A model generated the notes under the pieces. That model was given only the letters and a program-made list of their open reading frames with translations. It had not been told where the DNA came from and did not search any database. Of a stretch of 64,000 nt of DNA, positions 23,801-35,088 are shown piece by piece. Made by a program: the position numbers and the translations under genes. The stretch is from Colocasia esculenta (taxonomy: Eukaryota; Streptophyta; Magnoliopsida; Alismatales; Araceae). How positions within the stretch are numbered: position 1 is the first letter of the stretch; each line of letters starts with the position of its first letter. The stretch lies in assembly GCA_014218235.1 (NCBI GenBank), contig CM024764.1, positions 68,485,184 through 68,549,183 on the forward strand, given 5' to 3'.

Positions 23801-24362
23801 GATTTCAGTTCCCATGTTCTTGATGAAGCCGAAAGGTCATTGCACGATGCTTTGTGCGTGTTGTCCCAGACGGTGAATGATACCCGTGTTTTATTTGGGG
23901 GTGGATGGCCTGAGATGGTGATGGCAAGAGAAGTGGATGAACTAGCCCGGAAGACTCCTGGGAAAAAATCACATGCTATTGAGGCTTTCTCACGCTCGCT
24001 CCAGATAATACCGACCACCATAGCCGATAATGCGGGTCTGGACAGTGCAGAGCTAATTTCCCAGCTTCGTGCAGAGCATCACGAGGAGAACAGTAACGCT
24101 GGAATTGATGTTCTCTCTGGCAATGTGAGTTACAATGTCATTTCTCTTGTTCTGTGTGCCGTTCCTACGTTTTCTGTGCTCGCTTTTTCTGATGTATGGA
24201 CATTTGCCTTTATAGGTCGGGGACATGGAGAAGCTTGGAATATCAGAATCCTTTAAGGTGAAGCAAGCGGTGCTGCTCTCAGCGACGGAGGCTGCCGAAA
24301 TGATTCTCAGGGTTGATGAAATCATCACTTGTGCTCCAAGGAAGAGGGAGGACAGAATGTAG
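14883..24362 (+). CDS. CCT2: T-complex protein 1 subunit beta (CCT2 chaperonin)
   Basis: Beta subunit of the hetero-oligomeric cytosolic TRiC/CCT chaperonin, which folds actin, tubulin and other proteins by an ATP-driven cycle. Coding exons: 14883-14888, 14969-15025, 16007-16072, 16153-16264, 16472-16600, 16931-17002, 17271-17386, 22503-22579, 22863-23348, 23809-24124, 24216-24362. These sum to exactly 527 codons, the usual length of plant CCT2. Visible signatures are LGPKGM (38-43), TNDGATIL (59-66), the ATP-site GDGTTS (91-96), GGGWPEM (404-410) and the typical C-terminus APRKREDRM. The first coding exon is only ATGGCG, ending at a GT donor; the start is supported by the family N-terminus (MAIERLLK). 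An acceptor-like GTGCAG at 14832 suggests a 5' UTR intron. The seventh intron is about 5.1 kb because of an antisense LINE. The frame is intact. Confidence 0.96.
20827..22033. mobile_element. Non-autonomous PIF/Harbinger-like element nested in the LINE
   Basis: Ends TGGGGTGTTTG and CAAACACCCTA are inverted with one mismatch, and TTA flanks both sides (20824-20826 and 22034-22036), the 3-bp duplication of the PIF/Harbinger superfamily. Removing it restores continuity of the LINE endonuclease reading frame. AT-rich arms of 130-170 bp enclose an about 880-bp extremely C-rich core (about 21000-21890). No transposase is present. Apparent proline- or glycine-rich frames in the core are composition artefacts. 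Confidence 0.8.
21000..21890. repeat. C-rich low-complexity core (G-runs on minus strand)
   Basis: Irregular repeats of CCGGC, CCCCGCAGCTTCG and long C runs (many of six or more) on the plus strand. The minus strand therefore has dense G runs that meet the simple sequence rule for G-quadruplexes. Exact lengths of the longest homopolymers may be unreliable in an assembly. Confidence 0.85.
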
Positions 24363-25232
24363 TTCAGACTAGTTTTTCTCTCCTCCTCAGACATTAGTCA
24401 CAATCATCTTAAGCAATTATTTTAACCACGGTAGTTTTGACTTCAAAATGGCGGCCATCAACCTATGCTGTGTGATGTTGAATCCAATTGAGAGTTCATC
24501 TTTGTTTAGCTGTTTTGCTTGTTTTGGTGTTTTGAACTTTGTATTGCCAGGTAATTTAATCGTCGCACTCAATTTATCACGCTTCCCGGTCAACAATGAG
24601 ATTACAATGTGGCTTGGCTAGACTTTTGGAGCATGTTACAACATGCGAGAAATGTATGCTTGTCCAAACTTTGTGACTGCGTTTACGCACAAAATTGTGT
24701 CGGAATAAATACGTTTTTTCTGGGCATGACAACGTCGTATGGCTCTTGCATGGAGAAGAGTAATATTTGCTATACATGATGGTATGTCGTGTCTAAAGCA
24801 TCTTTGAAAATTATATCTGATTGATTCGCATATAACATGATAACTGATAATGCATATAACATGATAACTGATAATTAACGGCCCTCCATTATAGGCCGAA
24901 AAGATTTAGACTCATTTCATAAGAATGAAACATACCATTGACAACAACAAACAAGTATTCCTTCACACGTTTATGATCCATACATATCTTCAGCATTTTA
25001 TATCCACCTACACATGATCTGATGTGGTCTAGTATAATAATATTTGGAGGCGCACTTCAATTCTAGATAGGCCCATCAAAATTTACACACACGTCACTCA
25101 ATCTCAACGTTGGTAGTCGATCCAAGACGAAAAGTTTTCTTCAAGCCATTTGAATGCCAAGCTATACTCTATGAAGTAGTTCCTCAAAAAAGAGTAAACG
25201 GTTTTGTTTGCTAATTTTTGGGCTCCCACTCA
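24363..25232. other. CCT2 3' flank, non-coding
   Basis: The first few hundred bases are probably CCT2 3' UTR; no strong poly(A) signal stands out near the stop. The rest is AT-rich spacer with no gene or clear element. Confidence 0.5.
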
Positions 25233-25563
25233 GTGTCCATTTGGTTATTTGGTTGCTTGTAAAATAAATTCATAGGAAAAATATTTTTTAAGAATTAACT
25301 TTTACAAGAAAATCAAAAATATAATTGTCCATTTGGTATCCACGTAAATATTTTTCCTAACAAAATTTCTGATGTTTGTTTTTCAATAAAATATTTTTTT
25401 AAAATTTGGACGCTGGACATTGGCCGTTGGCCGCTAGTGATGGCCGGACGCCAACCGCGCTGGCCGCCGGCTGCCGGACGCCGACGGTGCCGGCCGCCGG
25501 CCTCCGGGTGTCGGACAATGTGATATCTCTAGTATGAACTTTTTCCTGGAAACAAACGGACCC
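25233..25563. mobile_element. MITE-like element with GC-rich core
   Basis: Ends GTGTCCATTTGGTT and AACAAACGGACCC are inverted (about 11 of 14 matching). AT-rich arms enclose a core at about 25420-25510 made of CCGGCCGCC-type repeats. The flanking triplets (TCA, TTA) do not match cleanly, so class is uncertain. Its arm-core-arm layout resembles the larger element at 20827. Confidence 0.45.
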
Positions 25564-26669
<1,106 letters not shown>

Positions 26670-26823
26670 AGGTCTCGAATTTTGTTGTATTACTTTATTA
26701 CGTGTAAATAATTCATATTTGCGTATGCATAGATGTGCATATCTATGTACGTATTAACTAGTTATACTTATGTGTGCATGTGTATAATTAGATGTAAATA
26801 GTGTATGAATTGTATGGTGGTAG

Positions 26824-27072
26824 GGTCGATCGGTAAGAACTCTTGTTTAAAAGCAAGAGGTCCCGAGTTCGATTCCTGGGGGGGGGGGGGTTACCTGATC
26901 TACATGCAATCCTCGAGGTGTGTAGGTCCGGGATTTTCCTGGTCAAGTGGGGTAAGGACAATACGGGTACACGGAAAGTAGGAGCTGCCAAGTCCTGACC
27001 TTGGAGTTCACGAACACCAATCCTTGAGTCCACAAAACCACACGGGGCGGGGTTTCCTAGTTAGCAAAAAAA
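26824..27072 (+). mobile_element. tRNA-derived SINE-like insertion in the 5' LTR
   Basis: About 249 bp absent from the corresponding place of the 3' LTR (near 35246), so inserted after the retrotransposon. It begins with a tRNA-like head: box A-like GGTCGATCGGTAAGA (26824-26838) and box B GAGTTCGATTCC (26865-26876), the RNA polymerase III internal promoter pattern, and ends in a short A run. A run of about 15 G follows box B. The target duplication is not clear beyond an AG. Confidence 0.7.
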
Positions 27073-27096
27073 GTGTGTACATGATAGTATATATAT

Positions 27097-27140
<44 letters not shown>

Positions 27141-27404
27141 AGCATGGATTTTCTGCATGTTTTGAGTTCTGGCCGAAGGACCCATTTGGCGTCCACATGG
27201 ATGGACGTCCATGCTGAGTCAGCGTCCATCTCGATGGACTATAATACTTAAGTCAACGTCCATGGATGTGGACGTTAATATCTCTGACCTGCATGCGTTG
27301 CAGGCCCTGAGATTCCGGGGCAAGCAAGCCCAGCCATTGGGGAGATATCCCCAACGGCTAGCAGGCCTTCACATCACCTCTCCGGGGTTCCCCAAACCCC
27401 TCAC

Positions 27405-27412
27405 CTATAAAC
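27405..27412 (+). promoter_or_regulatory. LTR TATA box (5' LTR)
   Basis: CTATAAAC sits mid-LTR in an otherwise C-rich stretch; the same box is at 35573-35580 in the 3' LTR. Transcription would start about 30 bp downstream, defining the R region. Confidence 0.55.
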
Positions 27413-30151
27413 CAAACTCCTTCTTCACCAGAAAGAGTTCTCTTTGGCTCTTTGCAAGGAGAAGAGAGAAACCCTAGCTTCTGTGAGAAAAAAATCAACT
27501 TTGCATGCTCTGATCTGGCAACTTGGAGCTTCATCCGGCGATCCCTTGCAACTGGAGGCCAGAGTGGACTAAGGAGAAGGCTTCCCCGACCCCAGCTTGC
27601 TGTGGAGGTCGACCAAGAACCCGGAGGAGAGCTCTTTTGGAGGCTTCTTGGGACTGCCCAAGGAGAGCTTCAACGATACATTTGATCCCTTTGGAGATTT
27701 AATTAGAGGCAAATAACCTACCCACTTCGTCCATGTATGTGTCTAGGAGGTTTCTACCATTTTTATGGATTTTTATCGTGTCATGTATCCTCACATTCCT
27801 CTGTTATCTGGAGCTCGGTTTGTGTTTTTGCACAGACAGGAACTTGACGTCAAGTCCTCTTGCCGTCAAGATCTCCAGTCAGCGACCAGCGATCTTGTCG
27901 TCCATCTCCTTGAACGGCCAGACACTGCCGTTAAGTTCTTCAGTGCAGAATAGTAAACTGTCCTGCCTTAAATAATTTTTTTTGGACTTTGACGCATGAG
28001 GATATAGTGTAATTTTTATATGTTATGTAAAATAGATAATGTGATGTGTGTGGAAATTTCTGCATTTTTCTGTGGATGGCATAAATTATTAGATTTATTG
28101 AAATGCATGTTGGGAAAAAGGGATTTTGCATGTTCACCTACTGTCTACATGATTCCTGAGGAATTAATTGCCCCAAATTTTTCTATACCATGTGTATATG
28201 TGTCAGTCCGTACCCTGCAAATTTGAGGATTTGTTCATGTTCGTGTGATTTACTGTAATTTTTGTAATGGAAATAGAAAGCATGTGTAGGATTTTCAAAA
28301 ATCCACAGTAAATTGTATGTTGTGCAATAAATTCGGGGAAAATTTCTGTAACAATGTGTATGATAGATTCAGATCTGTGAAATGTCAAATCGGAGATTTA
28401 TGTTATGTTCCATGATAAATTGAATTATGAAGGGCATGAGATTGAATGTTTTAATTTTGTAAATGTAATATGACTCAGAAAAATGTGAAAATTCGCATGT
28501 GTGGTCATAAACCTGCAAACAGTGTGTGGTTAAATTTTCATATGATTCGAATAACATAAAATGGCATTATGAGATTTCCATGTGAAAACGAGTGATTAAT
28601 GCATGTTATCATGAATGTGGTTTGATTATGCATTGTTCAGCCCGATTAGTATAAAGTACTGAATGTTTAAAGTCTGTCAACAGTAGTATCATGATTAGAA
28701 AAATAGAGCCATATATATAAGTGAGAAAATGTAAAGACATGTGTAATATGTGTGTTAAAAATCAGAATGTGTAATGTGTAAGACTGTGCCATGTGTGACA
28801 CTGCTTCCATAGAGAGCCGTGGAACCGTACCATGGAAAAGTCCCCATAGGAATGTTCAATGTGTTAAGATCCTAAGGGCATTAGGATGAAATCCTGGAGG
28901 TGGACAAGTACCACTAGTTAGGGTGGAGACTTGTTCTCCCGGTCTGCGCAGTCCAAGAGTCGTCACTATATTGCCTAGGTGACGTCTATGTGTATGTGTT
29001 ATGTGATGTGTCCTTCTAATGGTGGTTTGGACTATGTGTCACGACACTAAATTGTGAAATATGAATGTGATTATGTGTAAATTGTGTAGTGTGAATATGT
29101 GTAAATATGCAATGTGTAAAAAGGGAACTATGTGAATGAGTAATTGTGTAAACATGTGAAACCATTATGTTAATGTGAAATTATGTTATAACAGCAACCT
29201 AAAGGTGTTTATAAAAATGTTTTATGTGTGTAAAAATGTGTAGAATCCATACTAGGAACATTTCTTGCATATGTGTGAACAATTCCATGTTTAATTGCTA
29301 TCGTGATGTAATTAATTAGAATTGTAGCTCTCATGCAATAGGGTGTGAATTGCTAAAGTATGTCAAAACAGCAATCTTAATGTGTATGAAATGATAAATG
29401 GCATGTGCAAGAATGTGTAGAAACCATGATAAGAATGTTTTCTTTTATGTAGGCAAGAATCCCATGTGTGGTTACTTCCATACTGTAGCTTGATTTGAAA
29501 TATAGCTTTCATGTGATTGAATGAGTAGAAAGCATGTGATATGATATTTATTTTGGAATGTCTTAAACCATGTACGATGTGTTTTAAATTTTGTAGAATT
29601 GTCATGATAGGTTGTCTTTTATCAATGTCCAAGCATGCTTTATGTTTTGCTTTGTAAATTGAAATGAAAACCTACTGTGATATATGCATGTATGAGGCGT
29701 GTGGTGTTATTTGCTGAGTCTTTTAGACTCATTCTTTGCTTCGGCGTACAGGTTTAGTAGGTGATACACCTTTGGAGAAGACTGTGGAGAGCAACTCCGA
29801 GCACGGGGAGTAGCTTAGCGGAGTTATAGTTGTGACATTTTGCTTCCATCGTATGTAAATGAGGCATTGTAATAGAAACACTATGTAATTTGTGGACAAC
29901 TATGTATTTGAATTTAGTACTTCATTATGTGGACTTTATTTCTTTTAAATTGTCATGGGATCATATATGTTAAATGTGGATGATGAAATGAAATGAAAGA
30001 CCTTGTTCTTTTACTTCCGCTACTCTGTATCTATATTTGTGTGTATCTCAACCATGTAATAGCATTTGGGTAAATGCCCCACTGTGATAACGTTCACTAT
30101 ACCGACGTGGGTTGGTATAACCATACCGGTATAATGAGGGTTGTCACAGGG

Positions 30152-30166
30152 ATTGGTATCAGAGCG
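30152..30166 (+). other. Primer binding site (tRNA-iMet), Tekay-type element
   Basis: TTGGTATCAGAGCG lies a few bases after the 5' LTR and contains TGGTATCAGAGC, complementary to the 3' end of plant initiator Met tRNA. Confidence 0.9.
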
Positions 30167-30338
30167 ACCGATTGAGATTATACATAAATATACATGAATC
30201 ATCATCTTCATTACATGCTAAATCTTCATAGATTGTCCACATGTGTAGAATTGATTAATAATGAATGAAAAATAGATAAAGAAATGGTTAGGAAATAAAT
30301 TAACATATCTCTAATGGTGGCTGAAATTTATTTCAGCC

Positions 30339-31539
30339 ATGGCTTCGAGAGGTAGGCGTGGCGGAGCGCCGGCCAGTGAGGACGAGCCGAGACGTGAGGA
30401 GCGGGCGGAGCAGCAGGCCCCGGCACCGCAGGGTCCTGTACTTCCCCCACCGCCGCCTGTGGATTATGGAGTGTTCATGCAAGGTTTGGTGCAGGCCATG
30501 CAGACGCAGGCCCACACCCAGGCTGCACTCCGGGCCTAGTTGGAGGCTCAGGTTAGCATAATCAATCAAAGTGTAGTCTGTTTTATTTAATTGTATGATA
30601 TTATGTTGAATGTGCATTATTTGTTGTTGGATGTAGCAGGCTCAAGTTCCAGCTCAGGACCATGGTGGACCTTCCATCATGGAAAGATTCAAGAGGATGT
30701 TGCCACCCTCTTTTAAGGGGGAGAGCGATCCATTGTTAGCCGAAAGCTGGATGAGGGAGATCGAGAAAATCTTCTGAGATATTAGGTGTGCGGATGAGGA
30801 TAAGGTTACCCTAGCCACCTATATGCTGCAGGTATGTGCTAGTTTACTTGTTTATATTCCCTGGTAAGTTAGATTTGTTTAGATGGTGCTTATGAACGGT
30901 GTACTGCAAGAAAGAGCTGATGTATGGTGGGCTTCATTACTACGTACACGGTTTGAGGACGGCGCGATTGAGGTTGCTTGGGACGAGTTCGTGAGGCTCT
31001 TTCGGGCCAAGTTCGTCCTCGAACATATTCAAGATCGGATGGAGCAGAAGTTCCTCTCTTCGACTCAAGGCTCCATGACCGTGCTAGAGTATGAGGCAAG
31101 GTTTGCAGAACTATCTAAATATGCACCTCATATCGTGACAGATGAGCGCAGGAAAGCAAAGAAGTTCGTGATGGGCCTGAAGCCATCACTGAGGACGAGG
31201 CTAGTGGCGTTTGACCATCGCACCTTGGATGAGGCCCTTAGCGCTGCCTGTAGGCAGGAGGGTGAGATGGAGCAATACCTTGAAGAGAAGAAGGCTTCGC
31301 AGAAGAGGCCTGCAGCTACGTTCCAGCAGCAGGACAAGAAGAAAGCAGTGTACCAGGCACCGCAGCATCCAGTAACAACCAGCAATGCTCAGGTACCCTC
31401 TGTACGTTCCCCTGGTGTGAAGAAAGAGTGCCCCCACTGTGAGAAGACACATGGTGGTTCCGAGTGTTGGATGATTGCGGGAAAGTGCTTGAAGTGCGGA
31501 AGCAACGACCACAAGATCAAGGATTGTCCGAGACTTTAG
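30339..31539 (+). pseudogene. gag of Tekay-type element, interrupted
   Basis: Structural protein that packages element RNA into virus-like particles. Three coding segments share phase: 30339-30551, 30640-30831 and 30883-31539. The gaps between them start GT and end AG (88 and 51 bp) and behave like introns. Stops break it at 30537-30539 (TAG), 30775-30777 (TGA) and at the end, 31537-31539 (TAG). The gag core includes ERADVWW and a long capsid-like stretch, followed by a Lys/Gln-rich linker and a zinc knuckle CLKCGSNDHKIKDC (CX2CX4HX4C) just before the end, with a second Cys/His cluster (CPHCEKTHGGSEC) upstream. The 3' segment is in frame with pol, so gag and pol were one frame. Confidence 0.85.
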
Positions 31540-34500
31540 CAGGGAGTCCAGCGCGGAGCGCCAGCCCCAGCAGCGGTAGCAGCAGCAGCACCAGCTACAG
31601 GAAGACCAGGAAGGCCTCGAGCCCCAGCTCGAGTGTTTGCTTTAGCGCGCGAGGACGCCGAGCAGGCGGAGCATGTCACCGAAGGTACGGTTTTACTTCT
31701 AGGTGTGCACGCTCGGGTTTTGTTTGATACGGGTGCCACTCACTCATTCATTTCTGAGCGGTTCGCTAGGCAGTTAGCTCTAGAGTCAGGCGTAGAGTCT
31801 GAGGAGTTAGAGGTCCCTTTGTCTGTGCACACCCCTGCGGGTACGGTATCGACTAGGAAGTGTATTCCGTCGTTACCTGTGTGCATTGAGGATAGAGTCC
31901 TAGAAGGGTGTTTCTTCTTGCTAAAGATGAAGGACTATGATGCTATTCTTGGTCTGGATTGGCTAGAGGAGTACTATGCGTTAGTAGATTGTCGTGGGAA
32001 GAGGATTGTTTTCCGCATTCCTAGTGAGGACGAGTTATCTCATCCCTTGCTAAGGAACTTGGCGGGAAAGTTAGTCATCTCTGCCATAAAGGCGATGCGC
32101 ATGGTAAACAAGGGTTGTGATGCTTTTCTTTCCAGCGTGGTATTAGTACCTAAGGCTGATGAGTCACCTACTCTTGCAGAGATAGAGGTAGTGCAGGATT
32201 TTCCAGACGTCTTTCCTGATGATTTGTCTGGTTTGCCACCGGATAGAGAGATAGAGTTCACCATAGAGTTACTTCCGGGCACCTCTCCTATCTCAAAGGC
32301 TCCATATCGGATGGCACCTGCGGAGTTAGCCGAGTTGAGGAGGCAGTTGCAAGAGTTGCTAGATAAGGGATTTATTCGCCCTAGTGTTTCCCCTTGGGGC
32401 GCACCTGTATTATTCGTCAAGAAGAAAGACGGGTCACTTAGGTTATGCATTGACTACAGAAAGCTGAACCAAGTGACTATGAAGAACAGGTATCCCTTAC
32501 CTCGTATTGATGATTTGTTTGACCAGTTGCAAGATGCATCAGTCTTTTCTAAGATTGATTTACGATCTGGTTATCATCAGTTGAGTATTCGGAGTGAGGA
32601 TGTGTCCAAGACGGCATTCAGATCCCGTTATGGACATTATGAGTTTTTGGTTCTTCCTTTCGGATTGACCAACGCCCCTGCAGCGTTCATGGATCTCATG
32701 AACAGGATGTTTAGGCCGTATCTAGATAGCTTTGTCGTAGTGTTTATTGATGATGTGCTGGTCTACTCTCTGGACGAGGCCACACACCGTCAGCATTTGA
32801 GGGTAGTATTAGAGGTTCTCCGTGAGCACAAGCTGTATGCTAAGTTCAGCAAGTGCGATTTCTGGTTGCGCGAGGTTCATTTCCTCGGGCATGTTATCTC
32901 TGGTGCTGGTGTTGCAGTTGATCCAGCAAAGGTCCAGGCAGTTATGAATTGGGAGATTCCCAAGACCCCTTCGGAGATTCGTAGTTTTCTGGGTTTGGCT
33001 GGTTACTATCGGCGATTCATTGAGGGATTTTCATCCATCGCCGCCCCATTGACTCAGCTCACCAGAAAGGGAGTGAAGTTTGTCTGGTCCGAGAAGTGTG
33101 AGAGTAGTTTTCAATTGTTGAAGACTAAGCTCACGTCAGCTCCGGTGTTAGTCTTGCCGAGCGGTGTAGAGGGTTTTGCTATCTACACGGATGCGTCTCG
33201 GATTGGCTTAGGCTGTGTGCTAATGCAGCAAGGAAGGGTAGTGGCGTATGCTTCTCGTCAGTTGAAGGAGCATGAGAAGAACTATCCGACTCATGATTTG
33301 GAGCTCGCAGCAGTGGTTCATGCACTAAAGATCTGGAGGCACTATCTTTATGGTGTCAGATTTGAGGTGTTTACCGACCACAAGAGCTTGAAGTATCTTT
33401 TCTCCCAAAAGGAATTAAACCTGAGGCAGAGAAGATGGATTGAGTTCTTGAAGGACTATGACTTCGACCTTCAGTATCACCCTGGGAAGGCAATGTCGTA
33501 GCGGATGCTCTGAGCAGGAGGAGGCCATCTCTCCAGCAGGACTGGAAGATGTTGGAGGATGCAGCTTGCGTGTTGTCTGAGTTAGAGCCATCGTTATGCC
33601 AGGCTTTTGTAGCTCAGTTATCCCTTAGGTCCTCGGTTTTGGATGAGGTGATCGAGCAATAGAAAGCCGACCCTAGACTCTTAGAGTTAGTGGGCAAGGC
33701 AGGCATTGCTCGTGATGAGGACGGTGTGATTAGATTCCATCACCGAGTGTGTGTCCCTGATTTGGTAGATGTCCGTGAGCATGTGTTAGCGGAGGCTCAC
33801 AGGTCGAGATTCTCTATTCATCCGGATAACACTAAGATGTACCAGGATTTGAAGAGATCCTTTTGGTGGTCTGGCATGAAGAGGGATGTGGCAGATTATG
33901 TATCCCGGTGTTTAGTATGCCAGCAAGTGAAGGCCGAGCGACAACGACCATCCGGCCTTATGCAAAGGATGGAGATCCCAGTATGGAAGTGGGAAGCTGT
34001 CACGATGGACTTTGTTTCGGGTTTGCCTCGATCTAGAAGGGGCAACGACTCGATTTGGGTAGTCGTAGATAGATTCTCGAAGACTGCGCATTTCTTGCCT
34101 ATGAAGAAGAAGCAGTCGGTTGAGAGTAGCTAGATTGTATGTTAGTAGTGTGGTTAGATTGCATGGTGTGCCGAAGTCGATCATTTCGGATCGAGATCCG
34201 AGATTTACTTCGAGGTTGTGGAAGGGTCTTCAGCATGCGTTAGGTTCGGAGCTGAAGCTCAGTTCGGCGTTTCATCCCCAGACAGATGGACAGTCCGAGA
34301 GGACTATCCAGACGCTCGAGGATATGTTGAGAGCGTGTGTACTGGATTGGAAGGATGATTGGGAGCGTCATCTACCTCTAGTGGAGTTCGCATACAACAA
34401 CAGCTTTCATGCGAGTATTGGTATGGCTCCATTTGAGGCGTTGTATGGAAGGCCTTGTAGATCTCCTTTATGTTGGGAGGAGACCGGTGATAGGCAGCTG

Positions 34501-35043
34501 ATCGGTCCGGAGTTAGTTCAGGAAACTTCGGATAAGGTCCAGCTTATCAGGAAGAGGCTTGTTGCGGTGCAGGATTGGCAGAAGAGCTACGCCGACAACA
34601 GGAGGAAGGATTTGGAGTTCGAGGTGGGTGAGCATGTCTTCTTGAAGATATCACCTACTTGCGGTGTCGTCAGGTTTGGCAGGCATAGTAAGTTGAGCCC
34701 TAGATTCATTGGCCCGTATGAGATTCTCAGACGATTGGGCAGCGTGGCATATGAGCTAGTTTTACCCCCAGCTTTAGCTAGTGTTCATCCCGTTTTCCAC
34801 ATTTCTATGCTCAGGAAGTATGTCCGAGATCCATCTCATGTGATTAGTCATGAGCCAGTGGAGATTCAGCCAGATCTGTCGTATGTGGAGCAACCAATAG
34901 CTATTCTTGACCGGAAGGTTCAGCATCTCCGGAACAAGGGTATTGCGTCGGTAAAAGTTCTATGGCGGAACTTCTCGCGAGAGGAGGCTACTTGGGAGCT
35001 TGAGGATGCGATGAAGAAGAAGTATCCCCGTTTGTTTGAGTAG
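31540..35043 (+). pseudogene. pol of Tekay-type element (PR-RT-RH-INT-chromodomain), broken
   Basis: Encodes the enzymes for reverse transcription and integration. Aspartic protease motif LFDTGATHSF lies near 31720. Reverse transcriptase (about 32290-32900) has the active-site FIDDVLVYS. RNase H (about 33180-33440) has YTDAS and TDHKSL. The integrase zinc finger region includes HRSRFSIHPDNTKMY and CLVCQQ (33800-33930); the core has the signature FSKTAHFLP and, further on, HPQTDGQSERT. A chromodomain-like end VKVLWRNF...EEATWE precedes the stop at 35043. The frame shifts near 33490 and returns near 34125; a TAG lies at 33660-33662. The copy cannot make full pol by itself. Confidence 0.92.
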
Positions 35044-35074
35044 TTTTGTTTAAACTTCGAGGACGATGTTTCTT

Positions 35075-35088
35075 TAAGGGGGAGAGGG
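35075..35088 (+). other. Polypurine tract, Tekay-type element
   Basis: AAGGGGGAGAGGG directly before the 3' LTR primes plus-strand DNA synthesis. Confidence 0.85.
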
